A program made the translations under genes and the position numbers. The notes under the pieces are model-generated. The model ran no database searches, had not been told where the DNA came from, and saw only the letters and a list, made by a program, of their open reading frames with translations. Below are positions 1-5,587 of a DNA stretch of 8,940 bases, one piece after another (position 1 is the stretch's first letter; each line of letters opens with the position of its first letter). Origin of the DNA: an uncultured Thermoplasmata archaeon (GTDB taxonomy: Archaea > Thermoplasmatota > Thermoplasmata > Methanomassiliicoccales > Methanomethylophilaceae); the NCBI GenBank assembly GCA_946545675.1, contig CAMNNR010000040.1:1-8940 (forward strand), given 5' to 3'.

Positions 1-207
1 GACCGCGATGGTGATCGCAGCAAGGCTCTCGGCGGCCACTCCGGTGGATCCGCCGATGAGGAACGCATCGGTGCCGGCGTTCTTGAGTTTCCTGGCAATC
101 TCCTTTGCGTTCTCAGGGGTGAGTTTTGCGGGGTCTGGATCCAGCAGAGTCAGGTGCATGGTTCCGTTCTGGATTTTTTCTTTGATGTACTCTTTCACGT
201 CAATCAT
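1..207 (-). CDS. Geranylgeranylglyceryl phosphate synthase, N-terminal part (runs off window)
   Basis: This enzyme (EC 2.5.1.41) joins sn-glycerol-1-phosphate to geranylgeranyl diphosphate, making the first ether bond of archaeal lipids. Only the first 69 codons are in the window; the frame is open to base 1. The translation has MHLTLLDPDPAKL at residues 17-29, matching the family's LIDPD segment after the first beta strand. It then has DAFLIGGSTGV at 47-57, matching the D-A-x-x-IGGS-G phosphate-binding strand of this (beta/alpha)8 family. The ATG at 207 overlaps the TGA of the preceding gene (ATGA), so translation is probably coupled to it; only a weak GGTG lies upstream. The preceding gene is the next enzyme of the pathway (DGGGP synthase), which strongly supports this call over the bacterial PcrB heptaprenyl enzyme of the same fold. 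The C-terminal half cannot be checked. Confidence 0.88.
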   Translation of the reverse strand, partial: MIDVKEYIKEKIQNGTMHLTLLDPDPAKLTPENAKEIARKLKNAGTDAFLIGGSTGVAAESLAAITIAV

Positions 208-1019
208 ATTGCAACACCAAGTATGAATGAGATAAGTGCGACGAACATTGCGACTTTGGCGAGTTTTTCGGCTTTGTGCGGGTCCTTGAACGTAAGTACC
301 GCACAGTAGACGAATATGGCGTCCGCCAATATGACGGTTGCGTAGAACATTCCGAACATATTGAATATGAACGGTATGAAACTGAGGGCCGGGCCCAGGA
401 TGAAGAATGCGGCTGCGACGATCGAGGCATTCTTCACTCCGATCATCATGGGGAGGGTAGTTCTGCTGCCTTCGTCGGATTCCATGTCCTCGATATCCTT
501 TGCTATCTCGCGGCCAACGGATACGAGTGCGGCCAGAAGAGCGAGCACCCATACCTGGGAATAATTCCCGACTATGGCTCCTGCGAACAGGAACACCGCT
601 CCTGTCAGCACTGCGATGCAGATGTTACCGATGAATCCCCTCTGCTTCAGCATGGTCTCGTAGCTGAACATCATAATCGCACAAACGAGGACCAGGGCAG
701 CGCAGATCCAGCCGAGGAAGACGGAGAGGATCACAGCGATGGCCAGTCCGGCGATGCCGAGATTCCTGGCAGTCAGTGCGGAGATCTCGCCTTTCGGAAC
801 GGGTCTGTCCGGATGGGCGGTCTTGTCGATATCCGCATCGATGTAATCGTTGATCGAGTTCCCGCCTGCTACGAAAGCCAATACGATGAAGCATCCAATC
901 AGGACGTTCAGCCATTGGTCGGTGATTCCGTAACCTGCAGCTATGAAGACGGAAACGAGGAGACCTATGATCCCCATCATTCCGTTTCCGAACCTGAACA
1001 GGCGGAGATACTTGTTCAT
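204..1019 (-). CDS. Digeranylgeranylglyceryl phosphate synthase (UbiA family)
   Basis: This integral-membrane prenyltransferase (EC 2.5.1.42) adds the second geranylgeranyl chain to GGGP, giving the archaeol backbone. The 271-residue protein is hydrophobic throughout with many membrane helices, as in UbiA proteins. The first Asp-rich motif is NDYIDADID at residues 57-65 (N57, D61, D65), followed by HPDRPVPKG. The second is KDIEDMESD at 174-182 (D175, D178, D182), followed by RTTLP. These two motifs bind Mg-diphosphate. Among UbiA proteins, the REIAKDIEDMESD form and the length fit archaeal DGGGP synthase rather than ubiquinone, menaquinone or heme O enzymes. The ATG at 1019 follows a GGGGG Shine-Dalgarno run. 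The gene lies 21 nt after the tRNA methyltransferase and overlaps the start of GGGP synthase by ATGA, so two consecutive pathway enzymes are co-translated. Confidence 0.92.
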   Translation of the reverse strand: MNKYLRLFRFGNGMMGIIGLLVSVFIAAGYGITDQWLNVLIGCFIVLAFVAGGNSINDYIDADIDKTAHPDRPVPKGEISALTARNLGIAGLAIAVILSVFLGWICAALVLVCAIMMFSYETMLKQRGFIGNICIAVLTGAVFLFAGAIVGNYSQVWVLALLAALVSVGREIAKDIEDMESDEGSRTTLPMMIGVKNASIVAAAFFILGPALSFIPFIFNMFGMFYATVILADAIFVYCAVLTFKDPHKAEKLAKVAMFVALISFILGVAI

Positions 1020-1040
1020 GTTCCCCCTTATGGCCCATCC

Positions 1041-2042
1041 TTATAATAATCTCTTGCCGAAGATGTGGTAATGCCTGGACAGGGTGCCGTGGACATACTG
1101 CACGTAGACAGCTTGGAGTGTCATCGCATCCGTGTCGAAGACATGGGGGAGGACCACTCCCGCACGGCCTTCAGGAGTCAGGACCTTGGGGAAGGATTCG
1201 AGTGCTCTGGCATATATGCTGTCGATGTTCTCTCCGCCGGTCTTCGTGGACCTTCCGTAGGGCGGGTCGCATGCTACCGCATCGATCTCCGAAAAGCGTT
1301 CAGGGATGTCGCTGATGTCAATGGTCTCGAAATCGTGGAGAGGGAGTCCGTAGAACTCCATGTTCTCCCTGGTGCCGGCCACCATCTCTGGGTCGAAGTC
1401 GGAAGCGATGGCTTTCATGCCCATGCTGGCAGCCTCTATCACTATGCCGCCTGTCCCGCAGAACGGATCCAGTACGGTGCCGCCGCGTTTCACTCCCGTG
1501 AGATTGATCAAGGCCCTGGCGTATTTGGGGTGCAGAGAGATGGGGGAGAAGAACGGACGTTCGCTGACCTTCCTTTCGCGAAGCAGGTCCGCATTGAAGA
1601 CCTTCTTTTGCAGATAGAGGTGCACGCGGTCGCTGATCAGCATGCGAACGATGACCTCTGGGTCTTTGAGATCAACATCGTTTTTCCGGGAGAATATCTC
1701 CCCGATTCTGCGTATGAGCTTCTGAGAATCCAAGTCCTTCCTGAGACCTTCGAAACGCTTGTGCCTTATGGCGAACGTCCCTTCGGGAAGGACCATGCTT
1801 TCCGCAGGAGAGATGTCTTCCGGGTCCAGAGAACCAAGGTACTCTCCCATCATGTGGGTGAGTGCGAGACGGTCGTTTATACCGTCCACGCACTCTTCGG
1901 GTAATTCCATCACGACATATCCGGGACCGTCAGCTATCTTGCGGCAGTTTCCGTCGCACTCGGTGACAGAGGTCGCCACGACTTCGTCGCGGGGCATGTC
2001 CCTGAGTTCGCCGAGTAGTTCGAAGAGATATGTCTTGTTCAC
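1041..2042 (-). CDS. tRNA (guanine(10)-N2)-dimethyltransferase
   Basis: This is the archaeal Trm11/Trm-G10 type enzyme (EC 2.1.1.213), which uses S-adenosylmethionine to methylate N2 of G10 in tRNA. The protein has 333 residues. The N-terminal half (about residues 1-155) occupies the place of the THUMP tRNA-binding region. The linker RPFFSPISLHPKYARALINL (162-181) is typical of the family. The Rossmann methyltransferase domain has motif I VLDPFCGTGG (190-199), acidic SDFD (214-217) and catalytic motif IV DPPYG (259-263), the signature of exocyclic-amine methyltransferases. The start is a GTG; no ATG is possible because the radA stop codon lies in the same frame 15 nt upstream. There is no clear Shine-Dalgarno sequence, so initiation probably depends on termination of radA translation. 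A related THUMP methyltransferase with another target is less likely. Confidence 0.88.
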   Translation of the reverse strand: MNKTYLFELLGELRDMPRDEVVATSVTECDGNCRKIADGPGYVVMELPEECVDGINDRLALTHMMGEYLGSLDPEDISPAESMVLPEGTFAIRHKRFEGLRKDLDSQKLIRRIGEIFSRKNDVDLKDPEVIVRMLISDRVHLYLQKKVFNADLLRERKVSERPFFSPISLHPKYARALINLTGVKRGGTVLDPFCGTGGIVIEAASMGMKAIASDFDPEMVAGTRENMEFYGLPLHDFETIDISDIPERFSEIDAVACDPPYGRSTKTGGENIDSIYARALESFPKVLTPEGRAGVVLPHVFDTDAMTLQAVYVQYVHGTLSRHYHIFGKRLL

Positions 2043-2057
2043 GGTCGGGATGACGCA

Positions 2058-2999
2058 TCAGTCCTTAATACCGTCTTCGGTCACGCTGAAGACGGCCTCT
2101 CCCTCAGGCATGTTGGGGGAGTCGATGAGTCTGGCGATCCTCTTGCCTGCCTTTCCCTTCCTGAGATAGATACGGAAAGTGGCGGTGTGGCCGACCACAT
2201 GTCCTCCGATGGGCCTGGTGGGGTCACCGAAGAACGCATCGGGTTTGGCCGCGACCTGGTTGGTCACGACGATGGCCGCATTGTTCAGTGTGGCGAAGTT
2301 GAGCAGGTCGTGCATATGGCGGTTGAGGATCTGCTGTCTCTCCGCCAGGGATCCCCTGCCAAGGAACTCTGCTCTGAAGTGGGATGTGAGGGAGTCGACG
2401 ATCAGGAGCCTGACCTTGATCTCCTTGGCGAGGTCCATCGCTTTGTCCACTAGGAGGACCTGGTGCTGCGAGTTGAACGCCCTGGCTATGTGGATCCTCT
2501 TGAGAGTTGCTTCGGGGTCCACTCCGAGGTAGTTGCACATCTGTATGATCCTCTCGGGTCTGAAGGTGTTCTCGGTATCGATGATGATTACATCCGAGTC
2601 CAATCCTCCCCTGTCCTCGGGCAGGGTGGCGTTTACAGCCAGTTGGAAGCACACCTGGGTCTTGCAGCTTCCGAATTCTCCGAAGAGTTCGGTGATGGAC
2701 TGACTCTCGATTCCTCCTCCGATGAGCTGGTTGAAGGAATCGGAACCGGTCGTGAGTTTGGTGACTGCGGCACGCCTCTGCATGATGGCGTCTCCGGTCT
2801 CGAATCCGCCTATGTCTGCGCAGAGTTTTGCGCCTTCGATGATGTCCTGTGCTTTCTTTTCGCCGATTTCACAGGTCTCGGCGAGGTCGGAGGGTGCGGC
2901 GACAGCGATCGCCATGATTTCAGTATATCCTGCCTCGCGCAGTTTCTCTGCAATTGCGGGGCCTACTCCGGGGATGTCCTCAAGTGTCTTTTCAGCCAT
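2058..2999 (-). CDS. radA: DNA repair and recombination protein RadA
   Basis: RadA is the archaeal RecA/Rad51 recombinase, forming ATP-dependent filaments on single-stranded DNA for strand exchange. The 313-residue protein starts with a helix-hairpin-helix domain ([20 protein letters not shown], 6-25). A linker with GGFETGDAI (64-72) lies where the polymerisation motif sits. The ATPase core follows, with [17 protein letters not shown] (94-110), catalytic-Glu segment [10 protein letters not shown] (141-150), Walker B LLIVDS (198-203), [14 protein letters not shown] (247-260) and [17 protein letters not shown] (265-281). Walker A reads GEFGSCKT (107-114): Cys112 stands where Gly is canonical, while Lys113 and Thr114 are kept. 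I chose the ATG at 2999 because AGGTGAT lies about 4-5 nt upstream; an in-frame GTG at 3008 overlaps that ribosome site. radA is first in a minus-strand operon with tRNA methyltransferase and lipid genes. The absence of an inserted Lon-like domain argues against bacterial RadA/Sms. Confidence 0.95.
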   Translation of the reverse strand: MAEKTLEDIPGVGPAIAEKLREAGYTEIMAIAVAAPSDLAETCEIGEKKAQDIIEGAKLCADIGGFETGDAIMQRRAAVTKLTTGSDSFNQLIGGGIESQSITELFGEFGSCKTQVCFQLAVNATLPEDRGGLDSDVIIIDTENTFRPERIIQMCNYLGVDPEATLKRIHIARAFNSQHQVLLVDKAMDLAKEIKVRLLIVDSLTSHFRAEFLGRGSLAERQQILNRHMHDLLNFATLNNAAIVVTNQVAAKPDAFFGDPTRPIGGHVVGHTATFRIYLRKGKAGKRIARLIDSPNMPEGEAVFSVTEDGIKD

Positions 3000-3033
3000 T
3001 TTTATCACCTATTACTCTACACGTCGACAGGAG

Positions 3034-3040
3034 TATATAA
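3034..3040 (-). promoter_or_regulatory. TATA box of the radA operon
   Basis: TTATATA read on the minus strand. A start about 27 nt downstream of its centre would fall near 3010, giving a leader of roughly 11 nt that consists mostly of the AGGTGAT ribosome site (3010-3004). The transcription start is inferred, not seen. Confidence 0.65.
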
Positions 3041-3059
3041 GGTTAAGAGGGGGAGATGG

Positions 3060-3088
3060 CCGAAAGTACCGAAAGTGACCGAAAGTGA
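3060..3088. repeat. Triple CCGAAAGT direct repeat upstream of radA
   Basis: CCGAAAGT occurs three times, at 3060-3067, 3069-3076 and 3079-3086, with spacings of 9 and 10 bp. That puts all three on about the same face of the helix. The second and third copies extend to CCGAAAGTGA. The array ends about 20 bp upstream of the radA TATA box, the usual place for an archaeal activator site, and lies over 100 bp from the TATA box of the plus-strand gene. Function is inferred from position only. Confidence 0.6.
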
Positions 3089-3193
3089 GAATTTTTCGAT
3101 TTTTCATTTCTTTTTACAGGTTATTCTTAATTACACGATATTTTCAAGTTTACTATTTTTCTTCGATAATCGGGGATGGTTCTCCAATAGACA

Positions 3194-3203
3194 TTTATAT
3201 AAA
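3194..3203 (+). promoter_or_regulatory. TATA box for the small membrane-protein gene (leaderless)
   Basis: TTTATATAAA is centred about 28 nt before the ATG at 3227. Archaeal transcription starts about 25-27 nt after the TATA centre, so the mRNA would begin within a few bases of the start codon. No Shine-Dalgarno sequence is present between them, which agrees with a leaderless transcript. Confidence 0.7.
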
Positions 3204-3226
3204 GGTGTGGCCAGTTCAGCCCTTGT

Positions 3227-3601
3227 ATGGCAAAGAAGAGGCGTCTTATCAAAGAGGAGCCCGAAGAGGAGTATCAGTTTACTCCTACGGATTTTGACGA
3301 GCGTGAGTTCCTTCTCAAGGGTATCTACTCCACCAAGGTCTTGCTGCTCGGCCTCATCCTCGCTGTAGTGATGGGTATCATCACCGCTCAGATCGCCATC
3401 TTCCTCGGCAAGGGCTCGGTCGCTGCGGCAGTCGACACCCTTCTCGTGTTCTTCGTCTGCGCCATAATGAAGAAGCTTTTCGTTGCGATGCACGTAAGGG
3501 CGGATCTGCTCGAGACCAAGACAATGCTGGGTGTTTATATCATCTATCTGGCACTCGCCCTGGGAATATGCATCCTCTGCGTGAACCCTCCTTTCGCCTG
3601 A
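3227..3601 (+). CDS. Small three-helix membrane protein, EMC6-like candidate
   Basis: A 124-residue protein with a charged cytosolic N terminus (MAKKRRLIKEEPEEEYQ) and three predicted membrane helices at about residues 36-60, 63-86 and 98-118. A basic loop (MKKLF) and a polar loop (RADLLETK) follow the second helix, and the tail reads CVNPPFA. Size, helix number and the short tail resemble archaeal EMC6-like proteins, relatives of the EMC6 subunit of the eukaryotic membrane-protein insertase. I recognise this only by overall architecture, so the family call is tentative and no function in this organism is claimed. The gene is divergent from radA with its own TATA box and a leaderless start. 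Its codon use is GC-rich like its neighbours. Its stop codon lies exactly where the hipA remnant on the other strand breaks off, so a rearrangement endpoint is next to its 3' end. Confidence 0.8.
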   Translation: MAKKRRLIKEEPEEEYQFTPTDFDEREFLLKGIYSTKVLLLGLILAVVMGIITAQIAIFLGKGSVAAAVDTLLVFFVCAIMKKLFVAMHVRADLLETKTMLGVYIIYLALALGICILCVNPPFA

Positions 3602-3839
3602 GTGCCCTGATGGCTGTCAGCATCCCCCAGCCTCCTGGAAGGGAATCTGCAAATACCCCATGGACACCATTGAACACATCCGATCTGCCAGAGAAAAGCC
3701 GGTTTTCCAACGGCAGTGTTCTCGGAGAGATGGAGAAACCCTCGTCCAGTCAATTCTTGTTGTAGGTGAAGTAGGCGATCCTGGAACTGTACTTCATACG
3801 ACCTACTTCGGTCCCTTCGAACATCACACGCAATTCCAT
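3602..3839 (-). pseudogene. hipA toxin kinase remnant (nonsense codon and 3' truncation)
   Basis: Read from the ATG at 3839, this frame gives MELRVMFEGTEVGRM, then AYFTYNKN, then a TGA at 3752-3750, then LDEGFSISPRTLPL and FNGVHGVFADSLPGGWGML. These are the N-terminal subdomain landmarks of HipA (V-G near the start, FxYxxxWL, GFSISPxxLPL, FxGxxGVFADSLPDGWG), in order and without frameshift. The TGA stands where the conserved Trp of the W-L pair belongs, so one TGG-to-TGA change explains it. Similarity stops after about 80 codons at 3600-3602, directly against the stop codon of the opposing membrane-protein gene. The kinase core (roughly 300 or more residues) is missing. HipA is a Ser/Thr kinase toxin that in E. 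coli phosphorylates glutamyl-tRNA synthetase; this copy cannot have that activity. The ATG lies 1 nt after the hipB stop codon and has a GAGGGGAT ribosome site, the normal hipBA layout. Confidence 0.82.
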
Positions 3840-3840
3840 G

Positions 3841-4128
3841 TCATCCCCTCAGGTCGTCGGCTGTTAGTGGTGGTTCACTGAAAATATGGTCCAATTGATC
3901 ATCGCACCCGATTGCAATCGCAAGCTGCCACAGGCTTTCGAGAGAGATCTTGCCTGTGCGCTCGAAGCGTTTTATCGTCCCGTACGATACTCCGCTCCTG
4001 TCAGCCAGTTCCAGCTGAGTGAGTTTGGCCTTCTTCCGGTAGACCTTGAATCTTGAGGCCAGATCAATCATCCGCTCTTCTATCGATTTCTCATGGAAGA
4101 TATCGCTAAGCTCCAGATATGTCTTCAT
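3841..4128 (-). CDS. HipB-like XRE-family helix-turn-helix repressor (antitoxin type)
   Basis: A 95-residue protein with a Cro/C1-type helix-turn-helix in its central and C-terminal part: LTQLELADRSGVSYGTIKRF at residues 36-55, followed by the recognition and support helices ending at IAIG (71-74). The N-terminal 25 residues (MKTYLELSDIFHEKSIEERM) form an extra helical arm, as in HipB-like antitoxins of this type. In complete HipBA systems HipB binds operator palindromes, represses the operon and neutralises HipA. The next gene is a dead hipA fragment beginning 1 nt downstream, so HipB now appears to be an orphan regulator. I chose the ATG at 4128. A longer frame to 4197 would read through AT-rich operator and TATA sequences and gives an unlikely N terminus. 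No Shine-Dalgarno sequence precedes 4128, and the promoter position predicts a very short leader. Confidence 0.85.
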   Translation of the reverse strand: MKTYLELSDIFHEKSIEERMIDLASRFKVYRKKAKLTQLELADRSGVSYGTIKRFERTGKISLESLWQLAIAIGCDDQLDHIFSEPPLTADDLRG

Positions 4129-4132
4129 AATT

Positions 4133-4192
4133 ATAGATAATATTTTGTCTATTTGTAAGTATATTTGACTAAATAGATAATATTTTATCCAT
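4133..4192. promoter_or_regulatory. hipB promoter with two palindromic operators 40 bp apart
   Basis: Two 20-bp imperfect palindromes, ATAGATAATATTTTGTCTAT (4133-4152) and ATAGATAATATTTTATCCAT (4173-4192), match each other at 18 of 20 positions and start exactly 40 bp apart. Each matches its own reverse complement at 16 of 20 positions. Between them on the minus strand is a TATA-like AAATATAC (4166-4159), predicting a start near 4136. The proximal site would cover the transcription start and the distal site would flank the TATA box. This is the expected layout for autorepression by HipB. The binding protein is inferred. Confidence 0.7.
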
Positions 4193-4261
4193 AACATTGG
4201 CAGATTGGAGATCGTAATCGATCGAACACTTTATCAGGGGGGACAATGCCGATCGGGGTAA

Positions 4262-5587
4262 TCAACGGCGCCAGATGGGCGTCGGATCGAGGAGTTCGCT
4301 CAGAACGGTGCGATCCCCTTCGGCTACCGTACGGTCATGATCCAGTATTTTGACCTTTGATGGATCGATATTCTTCCCTATGCCCGCCTGAGAAATCGTG
4401 TCGCGGAGCATCTCCTTCGCGGATATGTAGGTACGGGGGATGACCGCACACCATTTGCCGTCCTCTATGTACGGTTTCACTATCGCTGATTCGCCCCATT
4501 TTGTGAGGAATCCGTCCGCGGTAGCGGCATCTACATCAGGTCCTATCCTCTTCATGGATTTAGGCAGGCGGTCGCAGGTTAGCATGAATATGACCGTCAT
4601 GGTCTTGCCGTCGTATCCGTGGGCTGCGTGCAGAACCACGAAGTCGTGGCGCTGGAGCTGATCCTGGAGTGCGTAGCGGGTCTTCCAGAGCTGGGCGTAC
4701 ATGTTGTCCTCGGCTGTGTCCGGTTTGTCGAATACCACCGATATCAGACGGAACATCCCGCTGTGTGCGGTGGCTTCGATTTGCGCATCGCTCAGGTAGC
4801 AGTTGCGGGGAGGGAAGAAGAACACTTCAGAGGGATGTGCCAGATAGTCTTTTGCGGCGACTATGAACCTGCTTAGCGTATCCTCGTGGACAGCCGATGC
4901 GACGTTCCTCTTGCGGTCTACCGGATCGTAGAATACCAACGGTGCGTGCATCTCCGGGCCCTCTTCCTCTATCCAGATGCGCATGCCAACTTTCCATTCA
5001 TTCGCAGCGGCTTCGAGGACCCTTCTGAAGCTCCCGTATTTCAATACGAGGATTTCGCAGAGGTAGCCTGAGAATCCTCTGAAACGCGGTTCGGCACCAT
5101 AGGTGCCGATGCCCTTCATGAACTTCTTCAGCAGTCTTATCTGTCCGTGGTCCTCGGGTTTCATACGGCTGTTCAGGTATTTGGTGTGGAATGGGGTGCG
5201 GTCCACAGCTGTCTCCATGTGTTCCGTGTCCTTTATGTGGATATTGGGGACCAGGTCCACGTCGACCCCCTCGAAGACCGCGCTGGTGTAGGGGTGCTCG
5301 GCATACATCCTGGTTCCGTGAAGGACCTTCTCGCCAACCTCAAGCCCGATATCGACCAATTCCCTGCGGGGGGTGCCGACTGGGAACATCATGAAGAGGT
5401 CCAGGTCGGGGCTGGCGAGATAGGTGTCTTTTGAGTAGGATCCGACGAACATCAGTTCTGCGTCTATCCCGTGTTCGTCCATGTATTTCTGGACGCGTCC
5501 TTTCAGCTCTGCGGCTATGGAATCGATGCGCTTACGATCCTCCAGTGTCGGAGTTATCTTCGCTATTACGTCGGATTCCAAGCTCAT
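4262..5587 (-). CDS. cca: CCA-adding tRNA nucleotidyltransferase (archaeal class I)
   Basis: This enzyme (EC 2.7.7.72) builds or repairs the 3' CCA of tRNAs from CTP and ATP without a nucleic-acid template. The 441-residue length matches archaeal class I enzymes. The polymerase-beta-type head has FVGSYSKDTYLASPDLDLFM (47-66), giving the G-S pair (49-50) and metal-binding D61 and D63. The third carboxylate is in GVDVDLVPN (107-115, D111). The following KTEHM-like segment and HTKYLNSRM continue the family pattern, and the C-terminal region matches in length the tRNA-binding body and tail. I chose the ATG at 5587: it overlaps the TGA of the upstream hydrolase (ATGA) and follows an AAGGAGGGG ribosome site. 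A longer frame to 5632 would overlap the hydrolase by 49 nt. The upstream partner is a metallo-beta-lactamase-fold protein, so the pair is co-translated. Confidence 0.92.
   Translation of the reverse strand: MSLESDVIAKITPTLEDRKRIDSIAAELKGRVQKYMDEHGIDAELMFVGSYSKDTYLASPDLDLFMMFPVGTPRRELVDIGLEVGEKVLHGTRMYAEHPYTSAVFEGVDVDLVPNIHIKDTEHMETAVDRTPFHTKYLNSRMKPEDHGQIRLLKKFMKGIGTYGAEPRFRGFSGYLCEILVLKYGSFRRVLEAAANEWKVGMRIWIEEEGPEMHAPLVFYDPVDRKRNVASAVHEDTLSRFIVAAKDYLAHPSEVFFFPPRNCYLSDAQIEATAHSGMFRLISVVFDKPDTAEDNMYAQLWKTRYALQDQLQRHDFVVLHAAHGYDGKTMTVIFMLTCDRLPKSMKRIGPDVDAATADGFLTKWGESAIVKPYIEDGKWCAVIPRTYISAKEMLRDTISQAGIGKNIDPSKVKILDHDRTVAEGDRTVLSELLDPTPIWRR

Noticed and set aside
276..1046. Long plus-strand ORF of 256 codons opposite the DGGGP synthase
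   Set aside because: It is an antisense shadow: the minus-strand frame has complete UbiA motifs and a proper ribosome site, while this translation is His/Glu/Cys-rich and matches nothing.
1065..1904. Plus-strand ORF of 279 codons opposite the tRNA methyltransferase
   Set aside because: Antisense shadow of a gene with clear methyltransferase motifs I and IV; no family features in the shadow.
3090..3180. AT-rich T runs between the radA-upstream repeats and the membrane-protein promoter
   Set aside because: Considered as a terminator or origin-like element, but no gene ends here on the plus strand and no origin-recognition motif was seen.
2463..3368. Plus-strand ORF of 301 codons spanning radA, its promoter and part of the small membrane-protein gene
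   Set aside because: It crosses two real genes and a divergent promoter region and has no recognisable domain; it is a chance open frame.
3544..3753. Minus-strand 69-codon ORF within the hipA remnant
   Set aside because: It is in a different frame from the HipA similarity and overlaps the end of the opposing membrane-protein gene; no support.
3660..3881. Plus-strand 73-codon ORF opposite the hipA remnant
   Set aside because: The minus strand over the same bases reads as HipA; the plus frame has no ribosome site or TATA box at suitable spacing.
4129..4197. N-terminal extension of the HipB-like protein to 4197
   Set aside because: The extension would be encoded by the operator and TATA sequences and gives an unlikely Ile/Tyr/Leu-rich leader; the ATG at 4128 fits the family start.
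4210..4223. GATCG-TAAT-CGATC inverted repeat downstream of the CCA-adding enzyme gene
   Set aside because: A 5-bp stem without a following T run is too weak to call a terminator.
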